DNA of 64,000 nucleotides from Macrocystis pyrifera (Eukaryota; Sar; Phaeophyceae; Laminariales; Laminariaceae), in NCBI GenBank assembly GCA_031763025.1, contig JASSKH010000020.1, positions 1,829,756 through 1,893,755 on the forward strand, in the 5' to 3' direction. The notes beneath the pieces are model-generated. The model worked only from the letters and a program-made list of their open reading frames with translations. It ran no database searches and was not told the origin of the DNA. Position 1 is the first letter of the stretch, and each line of letters opens with the position of its first letter. The translations under genes and the position numbers were made by a program. Shown here piece after piece: positions 53,588-64,000 of this stretch.

Positions 53588-55625
53588 ACAGAACATACGC
53601 ATGATGCGTACAAGCACATACGTACAATCGTGCGAATACACAGCAGCAGACGCCAGTATAGCCAGAAGATGCGAAAATGGACAAAAAAAAAATGAAGCAC
53701 CGTTTGTTTATTCCGAACTTCAGTTGTACTTGAAATGCCGTCCGAAGCAGTCTATAATATACGTATGCATATCATTATTAAGATACGTCGCGAAGAAATT
53801 ATACGTATGCGTATCATCCAGATACGTCACGAAGCCCAAGAAAAATACCAGGTAGTGGTGGTTGGTGTGGATACCGTCTGTTTGTACGGCAGCTGTGAGT
53901 TCGACTGATTAAGTAGTTGATACTCAACTTTGGAAGCTGCGTACCAGTATATAATAGGTCTGTGAAAATTTAAGAGTTGGCAGTACGGTTCAGCAACTCA
54001 ACTGCTGTGATGATGAGTATCAATATTATTACATAATAATCTGGTATTTAATGTGGGAACAACAAGTCGAGGATTTCGTCGAACCTCATCGCTGCCAGCT
54101 GGGTGTGATGCTTCCACGCGCGCACGCCGTGAACACGAGCAATTAACCGCATGGGAGGCCGATAGATCCCTCCGCCATACCATACCTGGTACACTACATG
54201 AGCTGCAGGGCCAACAAGAGGATTTTACGCAAGACGGTCATAGACCAGACAGCGTAATACAGCAGCAGCAAGGACATAAAGTTCGTCCACATATCGTACA
54301 GCACATGATCGGGGCAATGCAGCAAGCAACTCTGAACGGAAGGCAGGCCTCAGCAAACCGAAAGCAGAGTTATCCGCGGAGCCACAACCTCTGCTATGTT
54401 GCAACGAACCCACCTGCTTGATTTCTCCGAGGTAGGCATCATCTCAAACTACACAGCTATCTCCTTCCCTTCCCCCTCCCTTCCGTGTTGCCGGCGAGAT
54501 CACGCACGTAGGTTGGTTGAAATGTCCACCAGGAAAAAAAAAGAGCTGTGTAGCATCTGCCAAGGGGTTATCCTGAACAAACTCAGACCTCAGACGCAAT
54601 CACTAGGACTGGACGAGGAAGGCGGTCGTGACAACGCTGTTGCTTGCTCGCTTGATGTGCTGCGGCAACTTCACGCAGACCCCAAGCGCACAGGCTGCTA
54701 AATGACTTCTCTGATGTGTTGTTGGAAAATAATGTTGAATGTTTTCCGATTGCGCCGCGTCGGAGAAATTTTCGGCTGTTCCGTTTGGCATGAAACCGTC
54801 ACTATTTAACATTTTGATTATTCAAAATATTCAGTTTTCGCCCGAAAAATCCTTCGCTCGCCCTCCTCGAGGCCGTGTATGTAGAGCCGGCCTGAGGCCA
54901 CCGTTCGCGTGCCTCTCGTCATATCACAGCTGGCTACTCGTTTGATATGTCGATCGCACGTGCATATACATATATACGTGACTATCGCAGCGACGCATTA
55001 TTACATTGTACATGATTGCCTCATTCCTCAATCCCATTTCCTCGCGAAAAACTGCGAAAAACTGGGGCTTTTGATAAGCACGATTAGCGGGGAAGGACAC
55101 CGCGCAAAGTAGAAAGGTATCATACGAGTACACGAGTACTTATATATAATATACGAGAAATCAGTTTGTCGTGCAGAAGATTTCTTAAAAAAACTATTCA
55201 CCGGACTCCTTTTTTGCTAGCCTCTCGTCCTCGCATCGTTCGCACATCTTCTGTCTCTAGAGAGCTGATCGATTGAAGATAGGCACCCGGTGGATCAGCT
55301 GTTAACACGTTAGGGCTCTACCTACCTGGTACGTTTTACACGCTAAACACGTCTTGCACGACCTACACTAGTGGCCCAAGAAGCGCGCAGTAAAAACTCA
55401 ACCTTGGGGGAAAAGATTTCGCTCTTCGTTCGTGTACCCCACAAACATAGTACCAGTGCTCATTTTATAAATTTTGAAATACGTCAGCTGTGAGTTCGAC
55501 TGATTAAATAGTTGATACTCAACTTTGCAAGCTGCGTAATGTGCCTCGTCTATATTCCATTTTTACCGAATTTTACAAGTAAAAAAAAAAAGTATTGTGA
55601 TAAACCGAGCGTGCGTATTGCTCAT
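53588..55625. other. unassigned sequence with small element C scraps
   Basis: Fragments of element C (GAGTTCGACTGATTAA, GTTGATACTCAACTTT, GCTGCGTA) lie at 53,890-53,945 and 55,478-55,545. Plus frames at 54,053-54,421 and 54,396-54,701 (with KKKELCSICQGVILNKLR) look mildly protein-like but have no recognised domain or splice sites. Confidence 0.3.
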
Positions 55626-56275
55626 TGTGATAGAGTACCTTGGTTTGTCGTCAATAGACCAACCATCAGTAGGGGCCGTTAAATATTATTGTTTCAGTCG
55701 GGTTTTACCCCGTTTACCATTTGGAATAATATATCTGTAGATACGCAGGCTGGTATCTAATTAGCCGAAGAGACGGAGGTGTACGCGCGTGGTGTGTTCG
55801 CACGCCAGGTTTTACGGGGTGTTGTACTATTGAAGTTTAGAGTAACGCATGCACTCCTACGGGGTGTTGTACTATTGAAGTTGAGAGTAACGCATGCACC
55901 CTTACGGGGTGTTGTCCTATTGAAGTTTAGAGAAACGCATGCACCCTCACGGGGTGTTGTACTATTGGAGTTGAGGGTAACGCATGCACCCTTACGGGGC
56001 GTTGTACTATTGAAGTGAGGGTGACGCATGCACCCTTGCCAGTAGATTATAGCCGGTTGAAGCCAGAGGACACTTCTGGCTTCAAAAAGCATCTGCTCCC
56101 CCCCCCCCCTCCCTTCTCACTCTTCTCACTTGCCCCTTCGAGCAAGCCTCGCATCAATAAAGTAAGAGAACGCTAACAAGAACTAGGTCTGAGTTTGACC
56201 AAGCACAGACACCTGTGTTACACTTCTTCTGTGGATCATCATCCCTTGGAACCCTTACTGCTCTCCCACATCACA
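55626..56275 (+). repeat. left LTR of the TRIM-like element
   Basis: 650 bp, containing five 41-bp repeats, a TAATATATC stretch and an AATAAA signal near 56,156. Confidence 0.85.
55805..56035 (+). repeat. 41-bp minisatellite in the left LTR, five units
   Basis: Each unit runs ACGGGGTGTTGTACTATTGA, then AGTTNAGAGTAACGCATGCA. The last unit is slightly shorter. Confidence 0.9.
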
Positions 56276-56389
56276 CTTGGCGTCGTCGTCGAGGATCTTC
56301 GACCCCGCTCTTTCGATTTTTCTGATGTCTAAGTAGCCATCTCGATATCGTCGTGGGATCTGCATCTACAACTATTCAGGGTGGGCTAA

Positions 56390-57066
56390 TGTGATAGAGT
56401 ACCTTGGTTTGTAGTCAATAGACCAACCATCAGTAGGGATCGTGATATTATTGTTCCAGTCGGGTCGAACCCCGTTTACCATTTGGAATAAGATATCTGT
56501 AGATACGCAGGCTAGTATATCTGTAGATACGCAGGCTAGCATCTAAGTAGCCGAAGAGACGGAGATGTACGCGCGTGGTGTGTTCGCACGCCAGGTTTTA
56601 CGGGGTGTTGTACTATTGAAGGTTAGAGTAACGCATGCACTCCTACGGGGTGTTGTACTATTGAAGTCGAGAGTAACGCATGCACCCTTACGGATTGTTG
56701 TACTATTGAAGTTTAGAGAAACGCATGCACCCTCACGGGGTGTTGTACTATTGGAGTTGAGGGTAACGCATGCACCCTTACGGGGCGTTGTACTATTGAA
56801 GTGAGGGTGACGCATGCACCCTTGCCAGTAGATTATAGCCGGTTGAAGCCAGAGGACACTTCTGGCTTCAAAAAGCATCTGCTCCCCCCCCCCCCTCCCT
56901 TCTCACTCTTCTCACTTGCCCCTTCGAGCAATCCTCGCATCAATAAAGTACGAGAACGCTAACAAGAACTACAGTAGGTCTGAGTTTGACCAAGCACAGA
57001 CACCTGTGTCACACTTCTTCTGTGGATCATCATCCCTTGGAACCCTTACTGCTCTCCCACATCACA
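56390..57066 (+). repeat. right LTR of the TRIM-like element
   Basis: 677 bp, longer than the left mainly by a duplicated TATCTGTAGATACGCAGGCT stretch near 56,500-56,540. Confidence 0.85.
56593..56821 (+). repeat. 41-bp minisatellite in the right LTR, five units
   Basis: Same unit and copy number as in the left LTR, so the array predates insertion. Confidence 0.9.
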
Positions 57067-57930
57067 TCATAGACATGGTATATTTTGCATTTACGCCCGT
57101 TATTAGTATACCGCCATAATATTGATATGATCGTGCATGCACCCAACAGGTTCGTAGCAGAGGTCATTCATCGTAAAAATCCCCCAATAAGTAGAGAATC
57201 AACAGCTACCTTTGGGCCGCGCGCCGAGGATCTTCCTTCATTGACCGCCCTCAAAGGCGAGGACTACACTATTTATAGCGGGACACAAGCAATCACGACG
57301 CCGAGAGCGCTGGAAAAAGTGCAAAAGTAGAGGAGTCCAGGTTGGGCACCCCCTGCGCGAAGTACAATAAATTCTGGTTCAGCGTTGTAAAAGAAAGCCT
57401 ACTGCGGGTGTAACGGTATCATTGAGTACGATTTACGCCGGAAAGTATTTGATTGATGTCGGACTAAGGTCTGTCTATAGAACGAATACGATAAAAATAT
57501 TGTCGGAAAAGGCAAAATAAATAGTAATGCCGTCACAAAGGCGTTGAGTCCGCACAGGGATTGCCATCATTTTTCGGCGCTCGATTTTAGTTCCAGAGAA
57601 CGCGAAGGTTAAAGTTGCCAAAACCGGACAAAAGGTATTTTTCCGCCAAATAAATGTGGTCGAGAGGCTTCCGAAGATACAATGTATTTCCGCGAAAAGA
57701 GCTGGTGGTCGAGAGCCTTCCGAAAATATATTGTGCGACTTTATATACCACTAACTGCTACCGTTTCGTCGAGAAAACGTGCGTTAAAAAACGAAAACAC
57801 ATCTGTGCGATCTCAAAGCCATTTTACGGTATACCGAATGAATGTCATGACGCATTTTTGATTTGTATGCGTAGTGATCTTGAAGCGAGCCACGTACGCA
57901 TACAAGGAGGTAATCAGAAGGAGAATATTT
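57067..57930. other. unassigned sequence
   Basis: A short tandem pair (GGTCGAGAGGCTTCCGAAGA, GGTCGAGAGCCTTCCGAAAA) occurs at 57,657 and 57,707. No gene seen. Confidence 0.3.
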
Positions 57931-57934
57931 CATC

Positions 57935-58070
57935 ACTATTTCGCCCCCCCCGCCCCCCACACCCTCTGCGGTCTAAATTATCACCCATTCTGTGTTGTAC
58001 GTATGTTGTGTCGTGAGTCATATAGAACTTGTAGTACGCGCGGTCGAAGCGTTTCGTACGGTGCAGGCAG
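57935..58070 (+). repeat. direct repeat E, copy 1
   Basis: It shares CACCCTCTGCGGTCTAA, CCCATTCTGTGTTG, GTCGTGAGTC and GTAGTACGCGCGGTCGAAGC with 58,970-59,070. Confidence 0.7.
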
Positions 58071-58969
58071 CACTCCAGACAACAACCGCTGTAGTCAGCA
58101 GTCACGAGCAAGTTGGTTAGTTGTGGGAACGAGGGGAACTCTACACTGTAGTTGGGCAGATATCCGCGGCCATTTTGGTTCAGTTTATACGTGGATTTCA
58201 TTTCATGTATCGTTTGCGCCTTCTTTGTCTCGCGTATTTTTAGGTGGGAAGCTTGGTGCTTCCCCCAGTCGTTTTTTTTTTTTTTCACCCCATGATTTTG
58301 CGGATCTTCCTTGCGCTCCAGCACCTTCGTGCAACCACGGACTCCTCAATTTGAGAAGAACAACATATAATCCGAAGAAAGTTGTTCATCACTAATTCGC
58401 CCCATCCCCCAAATACAATAGAGGTATAGGTGGGGTTGGCGTCGTGTGGCGACGCCGCTGTAAAACACGCCGCTCACTGCGTGAGCTACAGCAGACAGCC
58501 ACAGGCAGCAGGGTACCTTTTTTTTTGTCGGTCATACGGCTGTCGATCGAGTTAAATCATTTTTGTGCGGAGAGAACACTAACTCCGCACAAGGTGGATG
58601 ATTACATATATCACGTAGTGTGTATATGGTAGGGCACCCACGAGGCGGTTTCGTAGTGAACCCGTTCATTGCTGTCTCTGGAAGTGGCCACACGATAAAA
58701 CAAAACGATGCACTAACGCTGTCATCCATAAGCAAGAAAATCCGCCGCAAAAAGCGGTTCTTAGTAGGATGCAGCTCACCCTTCATGCGACTCGCCCAAC
58801 ACCTCACGGTGCAAGCAATATCTGCCTGGTCAGCGAAAACTCGACGTGCTCCGTCCCGGCATTGTAGGGATGCGAAGGTATATGGTCGTACGACTACAGC
58901 CATGCATGATAGTGAGTGCACCCCTCACACCCTCTGCCAATGATAACGAGTACACCACCAACCCCCCCC

Positions 58970-59070
58970 CCCCCCCCCACACACAGCCTCTGCGTTCTAA
59001 TATCCCGCCTATTCTGTGTTGAGTCGTGAGTCCCTTAAGACCCGTAGTACGTGCGGACGAAGCAGCACAC
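58970..59070 (+). repeat. direct repeat E, copy 2
   Basis: Copy of 57,935-58,070, preceded by a C run. Confidence 0.7.
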
Positions 59071-59825
59071 CTGGTCTGGTACATAACACAGCTTGCACAG
59101 AATTTCCAGTTACAGCAGTAACATACATGGACGTATAATAGTACTGTAGTAGCAGTAGCTGATGTTTCAAAGCAAAACAAAAGATTGTAACGTGCATACC
59201 GTAGCATGCATATTGTTGTACGTCCCGTGTATGAGGGGCGCTGTGATAACGAGCGATATGCCAATCTCGCCGCATACATTCATGCCAGGTATACCATACA
59301 TAATGTAACCTCTATGAGTCCAAACAAAAGGGGATGGCATTCACCTCAGAGTCCAAACGGGGATAATGTTCTAAGGGTGCCGAAGGACCACCTTCGTACT
59401 TGTCCTGAGTTTCCAGATTATCGGAATAGTTTTCGCGCATTTTGTTCTTCACTATAAATATTATAACTTTTAGGTTTTCTAATGTTATATTGTTTCCGCG
59501 TGTGTGTGAATGCGAAGCGTTCCTGATGTTTTGCCCTCTGGTGAAGGTCACAAATCGTGACAGAACGTCTCCACGCCGTCGCTTGATGCTAAATTCGCAA
59601 GCAGGTCGAGCAAATCTGGAAAATCGAAAGGAAGAAAAGAAGCTGTCCGATAAGAACGGCTTGGGACTCGAGAGAGGAAAACTGACTACAGAAGAAAGTC
59701 ACGGCTACAGGGACGGCCACTTCGTGATTGGGGGACGATGCGTATTGGTGCCCGAGTTACAACGGTTGAATGCAGCGAGCCGTGCTTCACGGACGGAAAA
59801 CATGATCCTGCCAGTTTCTCTGGGC
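59071..59825. other. unassigned sequence
   Basis: A plus frame 59,442-59,864 is open for 140 codons but shows no domain or splice evidence. Confidence 0.25.
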
Positions 59826-60152
59826 GCTGACCGAGTGATCTATATAGCAGGTAGTGCCATATAGTCCCCAAGGGTAGGTCGGGAGTTCGAATGTCGCCGA
59901 TTTCGTAATTTGTTCTTTCCGAGCGTGCGCACTGACCGTGGAGACAACGCGAACGACTATTGTAGTGTGCCTCTGTTTATACACACCAGTAGTAGTAGTA
60001 GCGTTTAACGAGGGGAGGGCCGCGGAGATCACTGTTGTTGCTACTACAGCAGTAAGTCGACGAGATTCCACGAAGTCTAAAAACCTATATATTGTTGGAT
60101 ATATAGCACTACCTACCTGTTAGACCACTCGGTCAGTTCGCTGACCGAGTGT
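59826..60152. mobile_element. tRNA-like element with inverted ends
   Basis: The left end CTGACCGAGTGATCTATATA resembles a tRNA-Leu/Ser A box, and GGAGTTCGAATGTCGCC about 55 bases on resembles a B box. The right end (60,100-60,137) is the reverse complement of the left over about 37 bp with several mismatches, then a 12-bp-arm hairpin (CACTCGGTCAG). It could be a SINE with an inverted second head or a miniature DNA element that captured tRNA sequence. Confidence 0.5.
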
Positions 60153-62029
60153 GGTCTAGAAGGAAGTTGCTACGTAATCAACAAACAAACCTCACGCTGT
60201 TCGCAGACGGCTAATAGCACTATTATAAAGGTATCGTTGTAGCGCTCGCTATCCCGGGGTCACGAAGCGGTTATCACCGTGGTTTACCGTATCATATACG
60301 GGACGAATTTCCGTGCGGGTTCTCTCCATGACCCAAAAACGCACGCGACCAGATTGGTGGCTTGGTGGGTGGGAGGCTGAGACCTGACCACCCCCTTCCC
60401 CATTTTGGACGTATGTACAACGAATCTGTTGATTGATCCCTAAAGGTATAGGCGCAGCTAGCACGGGAACGCGTGGCTGACTCCAGACATGACACGGAAC
60501 TCCTCTTATATTACATCCTCGCTGTAGAGTTGACTCGCCTCACATGCAGTAGAGGGTTCCACCTGACGAGTGGCATTGGTGGGCACACATTACCCCGATA
60601 TCCCAATACTCTACTGCCGGAATCCCTTTCCAGCGTGGAACTCCCCAATCTACCATGGATCTGATATGTCGTGTGTCTGAGTACAATCAACAGAATCCTT
60701 GGGGACACAAACATTGAGCAACGTGCATATATACAACACACAAGTACTAGGCGTACGAGTATACCACCGAATCGAGAGGTTGTGGAGTATTTGCTACATT
60801 TGTTCAATGTCTTCACGAACAACGTTTGTTTTCGTCGGCGTGACGGTTAGTCGGGACCTGGCCTACCCTTTCCCAAGTGTGGGCGTAGAACAAATCCTTC
60901 TGGAGACATAGAGCAATGTACATTGCACACCATTGTTCGGCGTTTTAAACCGAATCGAGAGGTTCTTGACAACTTTGCTGAGTTCACTGTATATGTTTCC
61001 ACAAGGACGTTTTTTTTTTACTCCCCCGCTATGGAGGGGTGGGGGGGGTGGCGGTCCCGGCGGCCAAACCTGTGTTTGGAAAAACTTCGTCCAGGCCCTC
61101 CCGTAGGGAGACGCGTTGCTCGGGGTTGTTTGCCCTCTCTCCCGTTGTTCAGAGAATGACAGCTTTATGATTACTATCATTATCATTATTGTCCGAGGGT
61201 GTGTGTTATCTCATCGTGCGTGGTATATATAACACGGTACCTTGTTCGCCTTGCGCGTTCGTTCGTTACCGATTTTTTTGTTGTTGGGTCATCAATACCA
61301 TCTTTCCTCCTCGTGGATGTGACTCCCCGACCTGGACCATCGAGTTTCCCCGGAGCCACCGCTTGATCGGTCCCTTCGAGATCAATCAACGCAGTGGTCC
61401 TTTCGAAAAGTCGGCAAGGTTGCACTACTTCTGTGTGTCCTTGACGCCATTGACCGGTTGCCTGCCCACTTCCGAATCAAGTCAGTGGCGTTTTTTGTTT
61501 GTTTTTTCTTGTTCATCCCATTTCGTTTTCTTCGCTCTTGTTTGTACGTCTCTCTCGCGCGCTCCTACCGTTCGTAGAGTCCAAGTCTTGGTACCCTGAC
61601 CATCATGTGGTCTGAAGAGATTATTTATAGGGGTTGTATTATAGGACAGAGGAGGAGAAAGAGAGCAGAGCGGAGCTCGAAAGCTCGGTGGGGAGAACGG
61701 AGTGCTCGAACTCTCCTCATGAGCACACGGCGAAATTCGTAAGAATGCCTGCGAAGACATACGCGACCCTCCACAACTTGTAGCCGTCGCTACTACTGAT
61801 ACGACCCAAACGAACATCCTCCCTGGCTCTTCACAGTAATCACGAGACCGAAGAGACATTTAAGACATGCTAGGACCTAAGAACAGCTAACGACAATCCG
61901 GCAGGAGAAAACCCGGCCACCCGGTCGAAACCCCCTGTATAGTACATATACTCCGAACCATTGCAATTGAAACAACGGTCGCATTCCAAACGGTGACTAT
62001 GACCAGTAAATAAATTGCCAAGTGGTGCC
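60153..62029. other. unassigned sequence, partly possible 3' LTR of the next element
   Basis: 60,153-61,500 shows no exon or repeat that I can support. About 61,550-62,029 lies beyond a polypurine tract on the minus strand and contains TATA-like CCTATAAATAATC and CCTATAATAC stretches, as an LTR might. Its partner would lie outside the window. Confidence 0.3.
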
Positions 62030-64000
62030 CTACTCCCCCATGCCCCTCAACGTAGCGCAGGGTTGGCGGCCTGACAAATTGTTCCTCGCATCACTCAACC
62101 ATGGTACTCATCGAAAAATGTCCAGACCCTCCTTTTTCACCGTCCAAAGGCAGATTCAACAAGAACCTACAATGGGACTTATAAGGGGTCGTAGCATGGG
62201 ATTTCGCCAAAATATTCGCGTGCTGCTCTTCCGAAGCTACGAACTGATTGTCAATCTTCTTATCACGAAGCAGCTAACAAAACGAAAACGCACGTCGACA
62301 ATCTTCCTCCGGGCTGAACTAGGAGGGCTCTCAGCCGACGCTATGGCCCCCTGATTATCCTCGAGAACCTGGACACATGATTTGCTTAGCTCTGCACAAA
62401 TAAACGACAACACTGCGCCCGCAAACAAAGTTTTCTTCACCCCTTCACCCAGGGCGACATACTCTGCTTCTGCTGTCGACAATGTAACACACTACTTGCC
62501 CAACTAACGGCCGCACCCTCCAGGGTATTTACCATCCCCGATACCGAGCGCCTATCGTTCGACTTATCAGCATATTCAGCATCACTGTGCGCAGTAAAAT
62601 TCATTCTCGAGCCCCGCACATAAGTCAATCCCATGAACCTGGTCCCGTGGAGGTAAGCAATAATCTTTAAAACTTCCTTCCAGTGACTCTTTGTAGGGTT
62701 GGGGGAGTGGCGCGCCACAACACCCACAGCGTTTGAGATGTCCGGCCTCGTCATGGTCGACAGCCACATCAAGCTGCACAGAGCTTCCCTGTACGGCCAG
62801 CCTCCTCCATGTTCGCCCTCCTCTCTTGGAGCTACGGTAGTTCCACACCGGGGGTCGCGGGGATGTCAAAGGATGAGTTAACACCAAAACGATTCAACAT
62901 GCTCTCATTAAACGTCTTCTGCGAAATCCCCAATATCCCCAATTCCCGGTCGCGTTTGAAGGCGCAACTAGTGCACCAAGCCAGTTCGTCGAGGTTATTC
63001 GTGGGAAAATTCGTAACTAGCGCGGCATGGAAATCTCTGCGTGTCTCGTCCGATGCTGCGATCACGATGTCATCCAAATGGACAGCCATGATCAGTTCTA
63101 CGTTGTCGTCCACAACCATACGAAACACACACGGGTCAGACCTACACTGCTCCATACCGTACTCTACCACGGTCTCTACCAATAATCCGGCCCACTACCG
63201 TCCGCTCTGCTTTAGACCATACAGTGATTTGTTCAGGCGGACGATCTTTCCTGACATGTCACAGGCAGTTTCGTGTATATCTCGGCGTTGAGGTTCGCGC
63301 GAACAAAAGCTTGTGCGTTATCTAGATTAGAAAAACGTCCAACCATGTTCATCGGCAACAGCCGCCAGAATTTGAACTCACGCTGACTAGGGAGTTGGCG
63401 CAAACGCTTCAAAGTAACTACATCCTGCACCTGGCTAAGACCCTTAGGCACAAGTCTGACCTTTTTACTATCATACTAGGTCATCCTTGCCCGTCTTCTA
63501 GGTAAACACCCACTTCGCACCTACAGGTTTCCACCCTTGTGGCGGTGTCGCGGCTTCGTACGTACTGGTCGTTTCGTGACCGTCCAACTCAATTTTCATG
63601 GCGCCGTGCCACGACGCTTTGTACTGAGAACGCTCTGCATCTGCTACGGACTGCGTGGGTGGTTCTACGTCTTCGGGGAAGCCACTCGCCATGCGCGCGC
63701 TCAAGTCCCCTCTATTCTCCACAGCAGGTCCCCCGGCCATCAAGGCTACTGCGTCCTCCGTCGTACAGGATGTATGATTCAGGATACTCGCAGGCTTCGT
63801 CCACCACTCGTGCGCTGCCGCGAGCAGCGCTTCTGCGCCTTCATCGTCCATCCTTATCTGGTGCACAGCAGGTTCACCTTCCAGGCGTTGGCTCTGACCT
63901 CGGGTCTGGCCCCGCACTGTCGGGGGAAGCCGTCCCTAGCTGCTGAGCTCGTGTGCTGGCCTCTCCAACAGGACCACGTGCGGGTCCTCATCATTCCCAT
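62030..64000 (-). mobile_element. Ty1/copia element, 3' part, fossil, cut by the window edge
   Basis: Read on the minus strand from the right edge: start of reverse transcriptase (GWKPVGAKWVFT near 63,500), FKFWRLLPMNMVGRF and AQAFVRANL, HLDDIVIA, then RNase H (DRRSVSG, STAEAEYVALGEG, EDNQGA) ending near 62,100. A polypurine tract (GAGGGGCATGGGGGAG) follows at about 62,030-62,050. The upstream gag, protease and integrase would lie right of the window. It has several breaks. It differs clearly from the copia element at 18.7-23.5 kb. Confidence 0.88.

Larger units (their letters stand above)
55626..57066 (+). mobile_element. TRIM-like LTR pair with almost no interior
   Basis: Two LTRs (55,626-56,275; 56,390-57,066) both open TGTGATAG and close CCCACATCACA, giving perfect TGTGAT/ATCACA ends. 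They enclose only about 114 bp. A 4-bp duplication, TCAT, flanks the pair (55,622-55,625 and 57,067-57,070). A primer-site-like TGGCGTCGTCGTCGAGG starts 2 bp after the first LTR. There is no coding sequence. It looks whole as a non-autonomous LTR element. LTRs are about 96% alike by eye. Superfamily unknown. Confidence 0.85.

Noticed and set aside
55805-56035. 41-bp repeats considered as a CRISPR array
   Set aside because: Units are contiguous without spacers, the context is eukaryotic, and the array is duplicated within both LTRs.
55626-57066. Plain tandem duplication of 650 bp
   Set aside because: The perfect TGTGAT/ATCACA ends, the TCAT flanks and the primer-site-like sequence after the first copy fit an LTR pair better.

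Overview
This window looks like nuclear DNA of a eukaryote with a repeat-rich genome and long introns. There are no prokaryotic gene arrays. Coding sequence is split by GT-AG introns, and most of the rest is transposons, SINEs, miniature inverted-repeat elements, minisatellites and simple repeats: CAG, TAG/TAC, and G runs of 20-36 bases. A plant-like core alpha-1,3-fucosyltransferase gene, a tyrosine-recombinase element with split direct repeats, Ty1/copia elements, and CAG-rich and G-rich repeats would suit a photosynthetic alga. A brown alga or other heterokont is my best guess, at low to moderate confidence. There is no rRNA, organelle sequence or functional tRNA to test it.

Layout. 0.4-9.4 kb: a minus-strand GT10 fucosyltransferase gene. 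I could place five exons with matching splice sites and phases; its ends lie beyond the left edge and in unresolved sequence to the right. The introns hold a 60-66 bp minisatellite, a purine-only tract, G runs and a tRNA-derived SINE. 10.5-14.3 kb: a fossil tyrosine-recombinase element with an A1-coding-B1-A2-B2 split-direct-repeat layout. 14.9-18.6 kb: nested miniature elements, coding-like scraps and a CAG-rich interspersed repeat that recurs inverted at 48 kb. 18.7-23.5 kb: a Ty1/copia element with two LTRs, a CTGGG target duplication and a large palindrome on its gag side. 23.7-37.4 kb: a second probable minus-strand host gene, seen as up to five phase-0 exons (a long 5' exon with a membrane anchor, then four short exons), with many miniature elements in its introns.

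38-46 kb: two copies of one LINE, head to head, followed by scattered pieces of its long 3' tail. 46-53.6 kb: more LINE tails and at least six copies of one tRNA-derived SINE; the best has a perfect 16-bp target duplication. 55.6-57.1 kb: two 650-677 bp LTRs around only about 114 bp (a TRIM-like element), each with a 41-bp minisatellite. 59.8-60.2 kb: a tRNA-like inverted-repeat element. 62-64 kb: the 3' part of a second, minus-strand Ty1/copia element running off the right edge.

The two host genes are the functional content. One is a Golgi-type fucosyltransferase. The other is possibly a type II membrane or secretory protein of unknown family. The least explained signal is a pair of short palindromes, TATTAATA and TACCWGGTA. 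Both are strongly over-represented and appear as 6-20 bp insertions when copies of the same repeat are compared.
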